NCBI RefSeq assembly: GCF_036226685.1
Contig: NZ_CP109009.1
Span: 1,984,001 to 2,048,000, forward strand
DNA: 64,000 nucleotides
Source: Streptomyces sp. NBC_00690
GTDB lineage: Bacteria; Actinomycetota; Actinomycetes; Streptomycetales; Streptomycetaceae
Direction: 5' to 3'
Part shown: piece after piece, positions 53,974-61,565 of the stretch
Position numbering within the stretch: position 1 is the first letter of the stretch
Layout: each line of letters opens with the position of its first letter
Notes under the pieces: generated by a model
What the model was told of the DNA's origin: nothing
Database searches by the model: none
Seen by the model: only the letters and a program-made list of their open reading frames with translations
Program-made: the position numbers and the translations under genes

Positions 53974-55653
53974 ATGCCCGAGAACCAGCTGATCGCAGGG
54001 CGCTACCGACTGCTCGGCCCGTTGGGCGAGGGCGGGATGGGAGTGGTGTGGCGCGCTCGGGACGAAGTGCTCGCCCGCGAGGTCGCGGTCAAGGAAGTGC
54101 GATCCCCGGTCGGGCTCTCCAGCGCCGATGAGCGTCGGCTCTACCAACGCCTGGAGCGCGAGGCGTGGGCGGCGGGTCGAATCTCCCACCGTGGCGTGGT
54201 CACCGTCTACGACGTGGTCACCGATGGGGGTCGGCCCTGGATCGTGATGGAACTCGTCCGCGGTCTCGCCCTCTCCGACGTGCTGGAGTCGGACGGTCCG
54301 CTCACCCCGCAGCGCGCGGCGCAGATCGGGGCGGACGTCCTGACCGCCCTCGGCGCCGCGCACGAAGCGGGCGTCCTCCACCGTGACGTCAAACCGGGCA
54401 ATGTACTCATCGCCAACGACGGCCGGGTGGTGCTCACCGACTTCGGCATTGCGGAGGTTGCTGGCACCTCCGCGTTGACGATGACCGGCGAGCTGATCGG
54501 CTCGCCCGAGTACCTCGCCCCTGAACGGGCTCAGGGCCATGCACCCGGCCCCGCATCGGACCTGTGGTCCCTCGGCGTACTCCTCTACACAGCAGTACAA
54601 GGCGTATCGCCCTTTCGCCGCGAGCAAGCGCTGAGCACCTTACGAGCGGTCGTGGACGAGGAACCGTCGATACCGCACCTCGCGGGAGAGCTCGCACCCG
54701 TCATCGAAGGGCTGTTGCGCAAGAACCCGGACGAGCGGCTGACGGCCGCCGCGGCGCACCGCCTTCTGCGCGTGGTGGCCGCGGGCGGTACGGGCCGCCC
54801 CGGCGGAGCATTGCCAGGCTCCGCGGTCGGCACATCGGATTCGAGCCACGCTTCGAGGGCGGACGGCTCGGGTGCCGGTACGGGTGCGAGTGCGCTCCCA
54901 TCGACCGTCTCCGACGCACCGGCAGCAGGGCCGGGCGGGGCGGCCGATAGCGGTCAGCCCCGCCGTGCGGTCGCGGTGCTGGCCGCGGGCATCGCGCTCC
55001 TGCTGCTGGTGATCGCCGTACTGGTGTGGGCGCTCATCGACGACGCCCGCGAGCGTGCTGCCTCCGACGGCGAGCGGCCCGGCGCCACGAGCAGAACTTC
55101 GGCACCGGGGGGTGGTGTCCAGGAGTCGAGTCGTACTCCTTCGACGGCTACGACCCCTGCGACCGACACTCCCTCTCCACAACGGAGCAGGACCACCAGC
55201 GCATCGGCCTCAGCGGGATCGCCACGGCCTCAGCGCGTCGAGGTGGCCGTGTGGGCGGTCCGGGATGACTACGCCGGCTCCTGTGCGCCGCCGCCCGACG
55301 AAGCTCCCGCCTTCCGGGCCGCGGTCGCAGTCCAGCGTGCGCCGACGGTCGTGGAGTACCGCTGGATGACACGGAGCGGACGGACGTCGGCCACCGACTG
55401 GCAGTCACTGCGGTTTTCGGAGGACGGTCCGCTGGAACGGCTGCTCGACCACACCGAGGTGACCCACCGGCCTCAGGAGATGCATCGCGACCGGCTCCGG
55501 GTGGAGGTCCGGCAACCGGTGCAGGTCCGTTCGGCGTGGGTCTCGTTCTCGGTCGACTGCGCGCCCGAGACCCCGGCGGGTGGAGCCTCCTCCCCCTCCG
55601 GCACCTCGGGCGTCACGGCCGGTGCGATCGTCGGGGTCAGTCGTTGGCGTTGA
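53974..55653 (+). CDS. Membrane Ser/Thr protein kinase with a TTA codon
   Basis: A 559-aa PknB-like Hanks-type kinase. Glycine loop LGEGGMGVVWRA (about 17-28), ATP-binding Lys in VAVKEV (40), catalytic HRDVKPGNVL (136-145), DFG (156-158) and APE (182-184) are all intact. A Gly/Ser/Ala linker leads to one membrane helix (about 332-354). The extracellular part is a Ser/Thr/Pro-rich stem and a compact domain with three Cys, not PASTA repeats. Codon 223 is TTA (54640-54642), so full translation should depend on the bldA leucyl-tRNA. ATG 53974 follows a GGGGG site. The 3' end overlaps the convergent esterase by 17 bp. Confidence 0.93.
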   Translation: MPENQLIAGRYRLLGPLGEGGMGVVWRARDEVLAREVAVKEVRSPVGLSSADERRLYQRLEREAWAAGRISHRGVVTVYDVVTDGGRPWIVMELVRGLALSDVLESDGPLTPQRAAQIGADVLTALGAAHEAGVLHRDVKPGNVLIANDGRVVLTDFGIAEVAGTSALTMTGELIGSPEYLAPERAQGHAPGPASDLWSLGVLLYTAVQGVSPFRREQALSTLRAVVDEEPSIPHLAGELAPVIEGLLRKNPDERLTAAAAHRLLRVVAAGGTGRPGGALPGSAVGTSDSSHASRADGSGAGTGASALPSTVSDAPAAGPGGAADSGQPRRAVAVLAAGIALLLLVIAVLVWALIDDARERAASDGERPGATSRTSAPGGGVQESSRTPSTATTPATDTPSPQRSRTTSASASAGSPRPQRVEVAVWAVRDDYAGSCAPPPDEAPAFRAAVAVQRAPTVVEYRWMTRSGRTSATDWQSLRFSEDGPLERLLDHTEVTHRPQEMHRDRLRVEVRQPVQVRSAWVSFSVDCAPETPAGGASSPSGTSGVTAGAIVGVSRWR

Positions 55654-56446
55654 GGACCGGCAGGTATCCGCCGGACTGACCGGCGGCCGTCGGGTGGTAG
55701 GAGTCGGTGAGGTTAAGCAGATTGACCGAATGCAGCCAGGACGCACCGGAGCAGATCTCGTGCCCGGTGAAGGCGGGGACCACATCACCGAAGGCATAGC
55801 CGTGGTCGGCCGCGCGCTTGGCGATGGCGGTGTTCAGATGGTCCGCCGCTCCGTTGATCGCGGCCCGCTCCCCCTCACTGAGGCCGACGACACAGCTGCC
55901 GTTGAGCTTGTAGAAGCGGGGATAGCCAAGGACGACCACCCGTGCGGACGGGGCCTTGGCGCGGATGGCGGAGTACACGCTGTTCAATCTCGCCGGCAGG
56001 GTGTTGTCGATGTAGGCGCGGGCCTGGTTCACCTTGTTCACACAGCTCGCCTCGGACTGGAGGACGCAGGTGGTCATGGTGTCCGCGAAGCCGGCGTCGT
56101 TGCCGCCGACCGAGATGGAGACGAGGTCGGTCGAAGCGTTCAGGGGAGCGAGTTGGTTGGCCGTGACGTCACTCGTAAGAGCGCCTGAGCAAGCGGTGAA
56201 GGAGAACGTCGAGGGTGAATGCGCGGCTGCCCAGAGCCGGGGGTAAGCCTTGGCGCTGCGCTTACAGGCGCCACTGGCGCTGTCGTAGCTACCCGCTCCG
56301 ACTCCCGATGAGTAAGAGTCGCCCAGTGCTACGTAGTCAAGGGCAGCCGCGCTTTCGGCGGCCTGTGCGGTGCTCGCTCCGGTGAGGGCGAGCGCGGTGG
56401 TGAGGACGAGGGAGGAGGAAAGAGCCGCGATGCGTGAGAGTTTCAT
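55637..56446 (-). CDS. Secreted SGNH/GDSL esterase
   Basis: A 269-aa protein with a Sec signal peptide (about 1-30, ALTGASTAQA). The SGNH blocks follow: GDSYSSGVG (catalytic Ser about 44), GGNDAGF, and the C-terminal Asp-x-x-His in DSYHPTAAG. Six cysteines suit three disulphides. It closely recalls the S. coelicolor extracellular esterase SCO1725. ATG 56446 starts MKLSRIAALS. It ends within the kinase gene's last codons (convergent overlap). Confidence 0.92.
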   Translation of the reverse strand: MKLSRIAALSSSLVLTTALALTGASTAQAAESAAALDYVALGDSYSSGVGAGSYDSASGACKRSAKAYPRLWAAAHSPSTFSFTACSGALTSDVTANQLAPLNASTDLVSISVGGNDAGFADTMTTCVLQSEASCVNKVNQARAYIDNTLPARLNSVYSAIRAKAPSARVVVLGYPRFYKLNGSCVVGLSEGERAAINGAADHLNTAIAKRAADHGYAFGDVVPAFTGHEICSGASWLHSVNLLNLTDSYHPTAAGQSGGYLPVLNAND

Positions 56447-56605
56447 GACATCTCCGTTTAGCAGGTCCGCTGCCTGAACTTTCGGCGCAGACCGCATACT
56501 TCACTCGAAATGTCCATGCCAAACATGCACGGGCCAGCTTGACTGAAGTCCCCACCCTGAGCAGCATGGGGAACTGGCATTCGGGCCCTGGGAGCAAAGT
56601 CGGCC

Positions 56606-57079
56606 ATGCAGAGCAGCAGAGACAGACCGTCAGCGGTCGGGACGGATCTGCCTCCGGTCCTCGCGGGTGTGGCCTTCGCCGTCTCAGGCGTCGGGGTCGC
56701 ACTGGCCCTGACCGATGCCCAGTCGCCGCTCCGGGCGCCGTTCGTGATCTTCTTCCTGTTCACCGGACCGGCCTGTGGGCTCTACGCCGTGCTGCCCGGG
56801 CTCGACCGGGTGACGCGCGCCGCAACGGCCGCGACAGGTTCGGCCGGAATTGATCTGGCCGTGGCCGGCGCTGTGTCATCTCTCGGCATCCCCATGGCGA
56901 GTGGCGGCATCGCCATGGTCGCGGCGATCACCGCACTACTCTTTCTTTGGTCGATCGGACGCCGGACCGGCGGACTCCGGTTACCCTCCGGGGTAGCCGT
57001 CTCCTCCTTCGGGAGGAACCCCCGAGGAAACGGTTCGCAAGGCACTGGAAGATCATCCGGAACCGAACGCTCCAAGTGA
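56606..57079 (+). CDS. Small membrane protein with a TTA codon
   Basis: A 157-aa protein with four hydrophobic segments (about 18-37, 45-63, 83-99, 101-117) and a basic, Gly/Ser-rich C-terminal tail. No family recognised. Codon 126 is TTA (56981-56983), making it a likely bldA target. It precedes, in the same direction and after a 408-bp gap, the GT2-GT2-deacetylase operon, and may belong to that system. Confidence 0.65.
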   Translation: MQSSRDRPSAVGTDLPPVLAGVAFAVSGVGVALALTDAQSPLRAPFVIFFLFTGPACGLYAVLPGLDRVTRAATAATGSAGIDLAVAGAVSSLGIPMASGGIAMVAAITALLFLWSIGRRTGGLRLPSGVAVSSFGRNPRGNGSQGTGRSSGTERSK

Positions 57080-57487
57080 TCGATTCCGGGAAAAGATCAA
57101 GGTGAAGCGGTCAGTACGATCCCCGACCTGGCCGTTGAATAGATACCAAGAATGTAAAAAGCACAACCACGATCCGGGACTTGCCATACAGTCCTAAACA
57201 TCAATACCGTCGTACAACCCGCAACGGTTCATCAGCTAAGCGGCTCAAGGGGAGGGCTCAAGCGTCGCGATGATCCCGCTGCGGGGCGCGGTAGGGGGGT
57301 GCCGTGCTCGGTTTTCGTGCTCATACCGAGCCGTAACACCGTGCGGCCAGTTCAGTAGCTCACCCAAGCCAGGTCGGAGGGTAGCTCCGCCATGGCCAGG
57401 TGATGAAGTAACCCCCCTTTCAAACCGGACACTCATCCGGATCGCCCGGGGGCGGGCGGTCCACCGGTGGAGAGGGAAAACAAACCC
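57080..57487 (+). promoter_or_regulatory. 408-bp leader/promoter region of glycan operon
   Basis: No gene. The first half (57100-57240) is A/T-rich and should hold promoters. The second half is G-rich and contains small stems (for example CGGAG/GCTCCG around 57374-57389) and GCCAGGT twice (57368 and 57395). I tried to match known riboswitch classes and could not. A structured leader is possible. Confidence 0.35.
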
Positions 57488-58333
57488 ATGAGTTCTGTCC
57501 TGCACCCGGCCGCTCCGGGGCAAGATCCGTCGATCGCTTCGGTGGAATCCAGTCGAATAGAAGGTGCCTACCGACCCATCTCCTCCCATCTGGCCATCAC
57601 TCCGCCCGTGAGCGTTGTGATTCCTGCCATGAATGAGGCGGAGAATCTTCCCTATGTGTTCAAGACGCTGCCCGACTGGATTCACGAAGTCGTGCTGGTC
57701 GACGGGAACTCCACTGACAACACCGTCGAGGTCGCGCGGGAGCTGTGGCCCGACGTCAAGGTCGTCAAGCAGTCCGGCAAGGGCAAGGGCGACGCTCTGA
57801 TCAGCGGCTTCGCCGCCTGCACGGGCGACATCATCGTGATGGTCGACGCCGATGGCTCCGCCCACGGCGATGAGATTGTGTCCTATGTCTCAGCACTCGT
57901 TTCCGGCGCCGACTTCGCCAAGGGCTCCCGCTTCGCCAACGGCGGTGGCACCGACGACATGACGTTCATCCGCAAGCTCGGCAACTGGGCCCTGTGCTCC
58001 GTGGTCAACGCCAAGTTCGGCGCGCGCTACACCGACCTCTGCTACGGATACAACGCGTTCTGGAAGCACTGCCTCGACGACATCACCCTGGACTGCACCG
58101 GCTTCGAGATCGAGACCCTGATGAACATCCGGGTCGTCAAGGCCGGACTGCGGGTGCAAGAGGTTCCCAGCCACGAGTACAACCGCATCCACGGCGTGTC
58201 CAACCTCAGCGCCGTGCGCGACGGGATCAGAGTGCTCAAGGTGATCCTCAAGGAGAAGGGCGTACGCCGCGGCGGTGCCCGACGCGGTGGAGCAGGTGTG
58301 GACGTGCGCATCGCCCGGGGAGAGACGTCTTGA
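57488..58333 (+). CDS. Family 2 glycosyltransferase (DPM/DPG synthase-like)
   Basis: A 281-aa GT-A enzyme. VSVVIPAMNEAENLPYVF, VLVDGNSTDNTVEVAREL and the metal-binding MVDADGSAHGDE (Asp-x-Asp, about 120) are typical of GT2 enzymes acting on polyprenyl phosphate. No membrane helix is obvious. ATG 57488 gives MSSVLHPAAPG; the SD (GGAGAGGG) is rather distant. The stop overlaps the TTG start of the next GT2 gene. Confidence 0.9.
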   Translation: MSSVLHPAAPGQDPSIASVESSRIEGAYRPISSHLAITPPVSVVIPAMNEAENLPYVFKTLPDWIHEVVLVDGNSTDNTVEVARELWPDVKVVKQSGKGKGDALISGFAACTGDIIVMVDADGSAHGDEIVSYVSALVSGADFAKGSRFANGGGTDDMTFIRKLGNWALCSVVNAKFGARYTDLCYGYNAFWKHCLDDITLDCTGFEIETLMNIRVVKAGLRVQEVPSHEYNRIHGVSNLSAVRDGIRVLKVILKEKGVRRGGARRGGAGVDVRIARGETS

Positions 58334-59394
58334 GCGACCGCCGTTTCTCGGTGGTGATCTGCGCCTATACCGAAGACCGCTGGGACGACATCCTCGCGGC
58401 CGTCGCATCGGTGCGGAATCAGTCACATCCGGCCCTGGAAACGCTTCTGGTGGTCGATCACAACCCCGTTCTCCTCGACCGGCTGGCCGAGGAGTACCGG
58501 GAGTACGGGGCCGACGGCTCCGATGTGGCACGCGGTGAGGAGGTGCGGGTGCTCGCCAACGCGGGCCCCCGCGGCCTCTCAGCCGGCCGCAACACCGGTA
58601 TCGCTGCATCCCGCGGCGACTTCGTCGCCTTCCTCGACGACGACGCGGTGGCCGAGCCCGACTGGCTGCGCTACTTCTCCGAGGGCTTCGACGACGAGAA
58701 GGTCGTCGCGGTCGGTGGCCGTACCGCGCCCGCCTGGGCGTCGGGGCGGCGCCCGGCCTGGTTCCCCGAGGAGTTCGACTGGGTGGTGGGCGCCTCCTAC
58801 CGCGGGATGGCACCCGGCAAGGTGCAGGTGCGCAACGTCCTCGGGGGCAACGCCTCCTTCCGCCGCACCGCGTTCGACGCGTCGGGAGGATTCGCCACCG
58901 GCATCGGCCGGGACGGGGACAAGCGCCCCCTCGGCTGCGAGGAGACGGAGCTCTGCATCCGCATGGGCAACGCGCTCCCGGACGCCGTGCTCCTCATCGA
59001 CGACCGCGCGGTGATCCACCACAAGGTTCCGGCCGCCCGTGAGCGGTTCGCCTACTTCCGCACCCGTTGCTACGCGGAGGGCCTCTCCAAGGCCCTCGTC
59101 TCACAGAGCGTGGGAGCGGGCGACGGGCTGTCCTCCGAGCGGAGCTACACCACCCGGGTACTGCCGGCCGGTGTGGCACGCGGGATGGGCGACGCCCTGC
59201 GCGGTCGCAAGGGCGGGGCGGGGCGCGCGGGTGCCATCGTCGTGGGGCTCGTGACCACCGCGGGCGGCTATGTGGTGGGCACGGCCCGGGCCCGCAAGGG
59301 ATCGGTGACCTTCTCGTCCGAGCCGATCACTCCGCTGGCAGCGACCGGTTCGGCGCCCGCCGCGACCGCTCCGGCCGGTGGTGAGAGCCGATGA
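58330..59394 (+). CDS. Family 2 glycosyltransferase (TTG start)
   Basis: A 354-aa GT2 enzyme: FSVVICAYTEDRWDDILAAV, LLVVDHNP, SAGRNTGIAASRGDFVAFLD followed by DDAV (the Asp-rich metal site, about 98-104), then GGNASFRRTAF and CEETELCIRMG. The start is TTG 58330 overlapping the previous TGA, with GGGGAGAG upstream. The C-terminal about 60 residues are Ala/Gly-rich with one weakly hydrophobic stretch (AGAIVVGLVTTAGGYVVG). Stop overlaps the next start (ATGA). Confidence 0.9.
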   Translation: MSDRRFSVVICAYTEDRWDDILAAVASVRNQSHPALETLLVVDHNPVLLDRLAEEYREYGADGSDVARGEEVRVLANAGPRGLSAGRNTGIAASRGDFVAFLDDDAVAEPDWLRYFSEGFDDEKVVAVGGRTAPAWASGRRPAWFPEEFDWVVGASYRGMAPGKVQVRNVLGGNASFRRTAFDASGGFATGIGRDGDKRPLGCEETELCIRMGNALPDAVLLIDDRAVIHHKVPAARERFAYFRTRCYAEGLSKALVSQSVGAGDGLSSERSYTTRVLPAGVARGMGDALRGRKGGAGRAGAIVVGLVTTAGGYVVGTARARKGSVTFSSEPITPLAATGSAPAATAPAGGESR

Positions 59395-60194
59395 GCGGCC
59401 CCGTTCCCATCCTGATGTACCACGCGGTGGCCCATCAGCCGGCGAAGGCGACCCTGGGACTGTCCGTGACCCCGGAGGCGTTCGCCGAGCAGATGGCGGC
59501 GCTCGACGAGCACGGCTTCACCCCGATCACCACGGCGGAGTTGGGTGAGTGCTGGCGGTCCGGTGGTGCCCGGGCGCTGCCCGCACGGCCGGTGTTGATC
59601 ACCTTCGACGACGGTTACGAGGGTGTGCACCGGTACTCGCTACCCGTCCTGGCCAAGCACGGTTTCGCCTCGACCCTGTTCGTGTCGACCGGTTGGCTGC
59701 GCGGTGCCCATGACGAGGGGGGCGCGATCGACACCATGCTCGACTGGGACCAGGTGCGGGAACTGGCCGCAGCGGGCATGGAGATCGGTGGCCACACCCA
59801 CAGCCATCCCCAGATGGATCAGCTCGGGGACGAAGCGCTGCGGTACGAGACCGTCCGCTGCCGCGACATCATCGCCGATGAGCTGGGAGCCGCGCCGGCC
59901 TCGTTCGCGTACCCCTTCGGGTACTCCAGCCGTCGGGTGCGCGAGATGGTGAAGACGGCGGGGTTCGCGCAGTCCTTCGCCGTCGGGAATGCGCTCGCCC
60001 GGCCGGTGCAGGGGCCGTACGCCATCGAACGGGTCACCGTTCGGCGCTCGACGGACATCGAGGAGTTCGAGCGGCTCATCGAGGGCCGCGCGATCGGCCG
60101 CAACTTCGCCAAGGACCGTGTCCTCACCAAGGCGTACGCCATGGTGCGTCGTACCCGGAGGGCGGCGACCCTGCTGCGGGGCGGCGGACGCTGA
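59391..60194 (+). CDS. Polysaccharide deacetylase (CE4/NodB)
   Basis: A 267-aa NodB-homology enzyme. Motif 1 TFDDGYEG (about 69-76, metal Asp), motif 2 HTHSHP (about 132-137, two metal His) and the later YPFGYSSRR block are intact. It starts MSGPVPILMYHAVAHQ, as in PgaB/IcaB-like deacetylases, but no signal peptide is visible, so it probably acts on a cytosolic or lipid-linked sugar. Translationally coupled to the two GT2 genes. Confidence 0.92.
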   Translation: MSGPVPILMYHAVAHQPAKATLGLSVTPEAFAEQMAALDEHGFTPITTAELGECWRSGGARALPARPVLITFDDGYEGVHRYSLPVLAKHGFASTLFVSTGWLRGAHDEGGAIDTMLDWDQVRELAAAGMEIGGHTHSHPQMDQLGDEALRYETVRCRDIIADELGAAPASFAYPFGYSSRRVREMVKTAGFAQSFAVGNALARPVQGPYAIERVTVRRSTDIEEFERLIEGRAIGRNFAKDRVLTKAYAMVRRTRRAATLLRGGGR

Positions 60195-60200
60195 CGCGAA

Positions 60201-60243
60201 GTCCGGTGGCTCGGCGCCCAGGTCGGGAGCCGCGCCACCGGAC
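60201..60243 (+). terminator. Hairpin after the glycan operon
   Basis: Perfect 10-bp arms (60201-60210 with 60234-60243) separated by 23 bases that can pair further internally. It begins 7 bases past the deacetylase stop. Confidence 0.65.
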
Positions 60244-60283
60244 AAAACTCCGTGCGGGATCGGGATCCGTGCCGGATCATGGG

Positions 60284-60330
60284 GCGCATGTCAGCCGTAC
60301 GACCTCAGATGGAGCGCATGTCAGCCGTAC
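60284..60330 (+). repeat. 17-bp direct repeat duplicating a start region
   Basis: GCGCATGTCAGCCGTAC occurs at 60284-60300 and again at 60314-60330, exactly 30 bp apart and in the same frame. Two consecutive start codons therefore begin MSAV, at 60288 and 60318. Confidence 0.9.
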
Positions 60331-61412
60331 CTCCCCACGACGCATTGCCGATCCGGCTCAACATCGACGACAGCGACTCCGCAACGGATGTCATCGACGC
60401 ACTCTTCCTCGGCCGCTTCGCCAACGGCGAGCAGCCCTACTGCCACAGCCATCAGATCGACCGGGTCAAGCCCGGGTTCAACATGCTGCCGCCCGGTGCA
60501 CGGGTGCTCCGCTCCTCGCGTGATGACGACCGAAGTGCCGTACTCGCCGAGGGCGACGGCTACACCCTGCTCATCTCCCACTGGAACCGCGGCGCCGACG
60601 TCACCGTGACGGCCGTCGACGCGGAGCTCGCCGAGAAGATCGTCAAGGACGCCGTGCAGGATGCGGCGGACGAACCCGAGCCACAGCCGGAGGATGTGAC
60701 GATGGGGTTCTGGTACGTGTCCCCGCGGCGCGGCCCCTACCGCACGACACGACAGATCTCGGCCGGTACCTGGGACGAGGTGCGGCCCAACTACACCGCC
60801 CCCGTCGCGGATGCCATGGACCGGCTGATGAAGGTCACCCCCGAGGACATCTCGGGTCGGCTGCTCCTCCTCCACGGCCCGCCCGGCACAGGCAAGACAT
60901 CCGTACTGCGGACGCTCGCCCGCTCCTGGCGGGACTGGTGCCAGGTGGACTGCGTACTCGATCCGGAGCGGCTGTTCACGGACGTCGGCTATCTGATGGA
61001 CATTGCGATCGGCGAGGACGAGGGCACGGCCAAGAGCCGTTGGCGGCTGCTGCTGCTTGAGGACTGCGACGAGTTGATCCGCGGCGAGGCCAAGCACACC
61101 GCAGGTCAGGCGCTCTCGCGACTGCTCAATCTCACCGACGGGCTGTTGGGACAGGGGCGCAACGTCCTGGTGGGCGTGACCACCAACGAGGATCTGGAGC
61201 GACTGCATCCCGCCGTGGTCCGGCCTGGCCGGTGTATGGCCCGCATCGAGATCGGTGCGTTGACGCGCAACGAGTCGGTGGAGTGGCTCGGCACCGAAGA
61301 CGGGGTGGGGCGGGACGGTTCCACCCTGGCCGAGTTGTTCGCCCTGCGCAGGGGAAGCGGACCGGCGTCGATCCCAGAGCAGCCCGGCTCAGACGCGGGT
61401 CTCTATCTGTGA
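60318..61412 (+). CDS. DUF5925-containing AAA ATPase
   Basis: A 364-aa protein. The N-terminal half is the DUF5925 domain (LPIRLNIDDSDSATDVIDAL, GYTLLISHWNRGADVTVTAV). The C-terminal half is an AAA ATPase with Walker A HGPPGTGKTSVLR (about 185-197), Walker B RLLLLEDCDELI (about 240), sensor 1 VGVTTNED and the Arg-rich HPAVVRPGRCMARIEI. The role is unknown. ATG 60318 has GGAG 5 bases upstream; a duplicated in-frame start lies at 60288. Confidence 0.82.
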   Translation: MSAVPPHDALPIRLNIDDSDSATDVIDALFLGRFANGEQPYCHSHQIDRVKPGFNMLPPGARVLRSSRDDDRSAVLAEGDGYTLLISHWNRGADVTVTAVDAELAEKIVKDAVQDAADEPEPQPEDVTMGFWYVSPRRGPYRTTRQISAGTWDEVRPNYTAPVADAMDRLMKVTPEDISGRLLLLHGPPGTGKTSVLRTLARSWRDWCQVDCVLDPERLFTDVGYLMDIAIGEDEGTAKSRWRLLLLEDCDELIRGEAKHTAGQALSRLLNLTDGLLGQGRNVLVGVTTNEDLERLHPAVVRPGRCMARIEIGALTRNESVEWLGTEDGVGRDGSTLAELFALRRGSGPASIPEQPGSDAGLYL

Positions 61413-61565
61413 TCGTCTTCTCCCGGGTATCAGCGCCCGGGGGAAGGCGCTCCCCTGTGTTGCCGGAGTTGTCGGTGCTATCGGTGCTATCGGGTGGCGG
61501 TGAACCGCCCGGAAAGGGCGTACCCGTCTGCGAGCAAGATCAGCCATATCGCATAAAATCCGCCA

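Noticed and set aside
57080..57487. Known riboswitch (c-di-AMP, cobalamin or c-di-GMP type) in the glycan leader
   Set aside because: I could not find the conserved core of any of these classes by eye.
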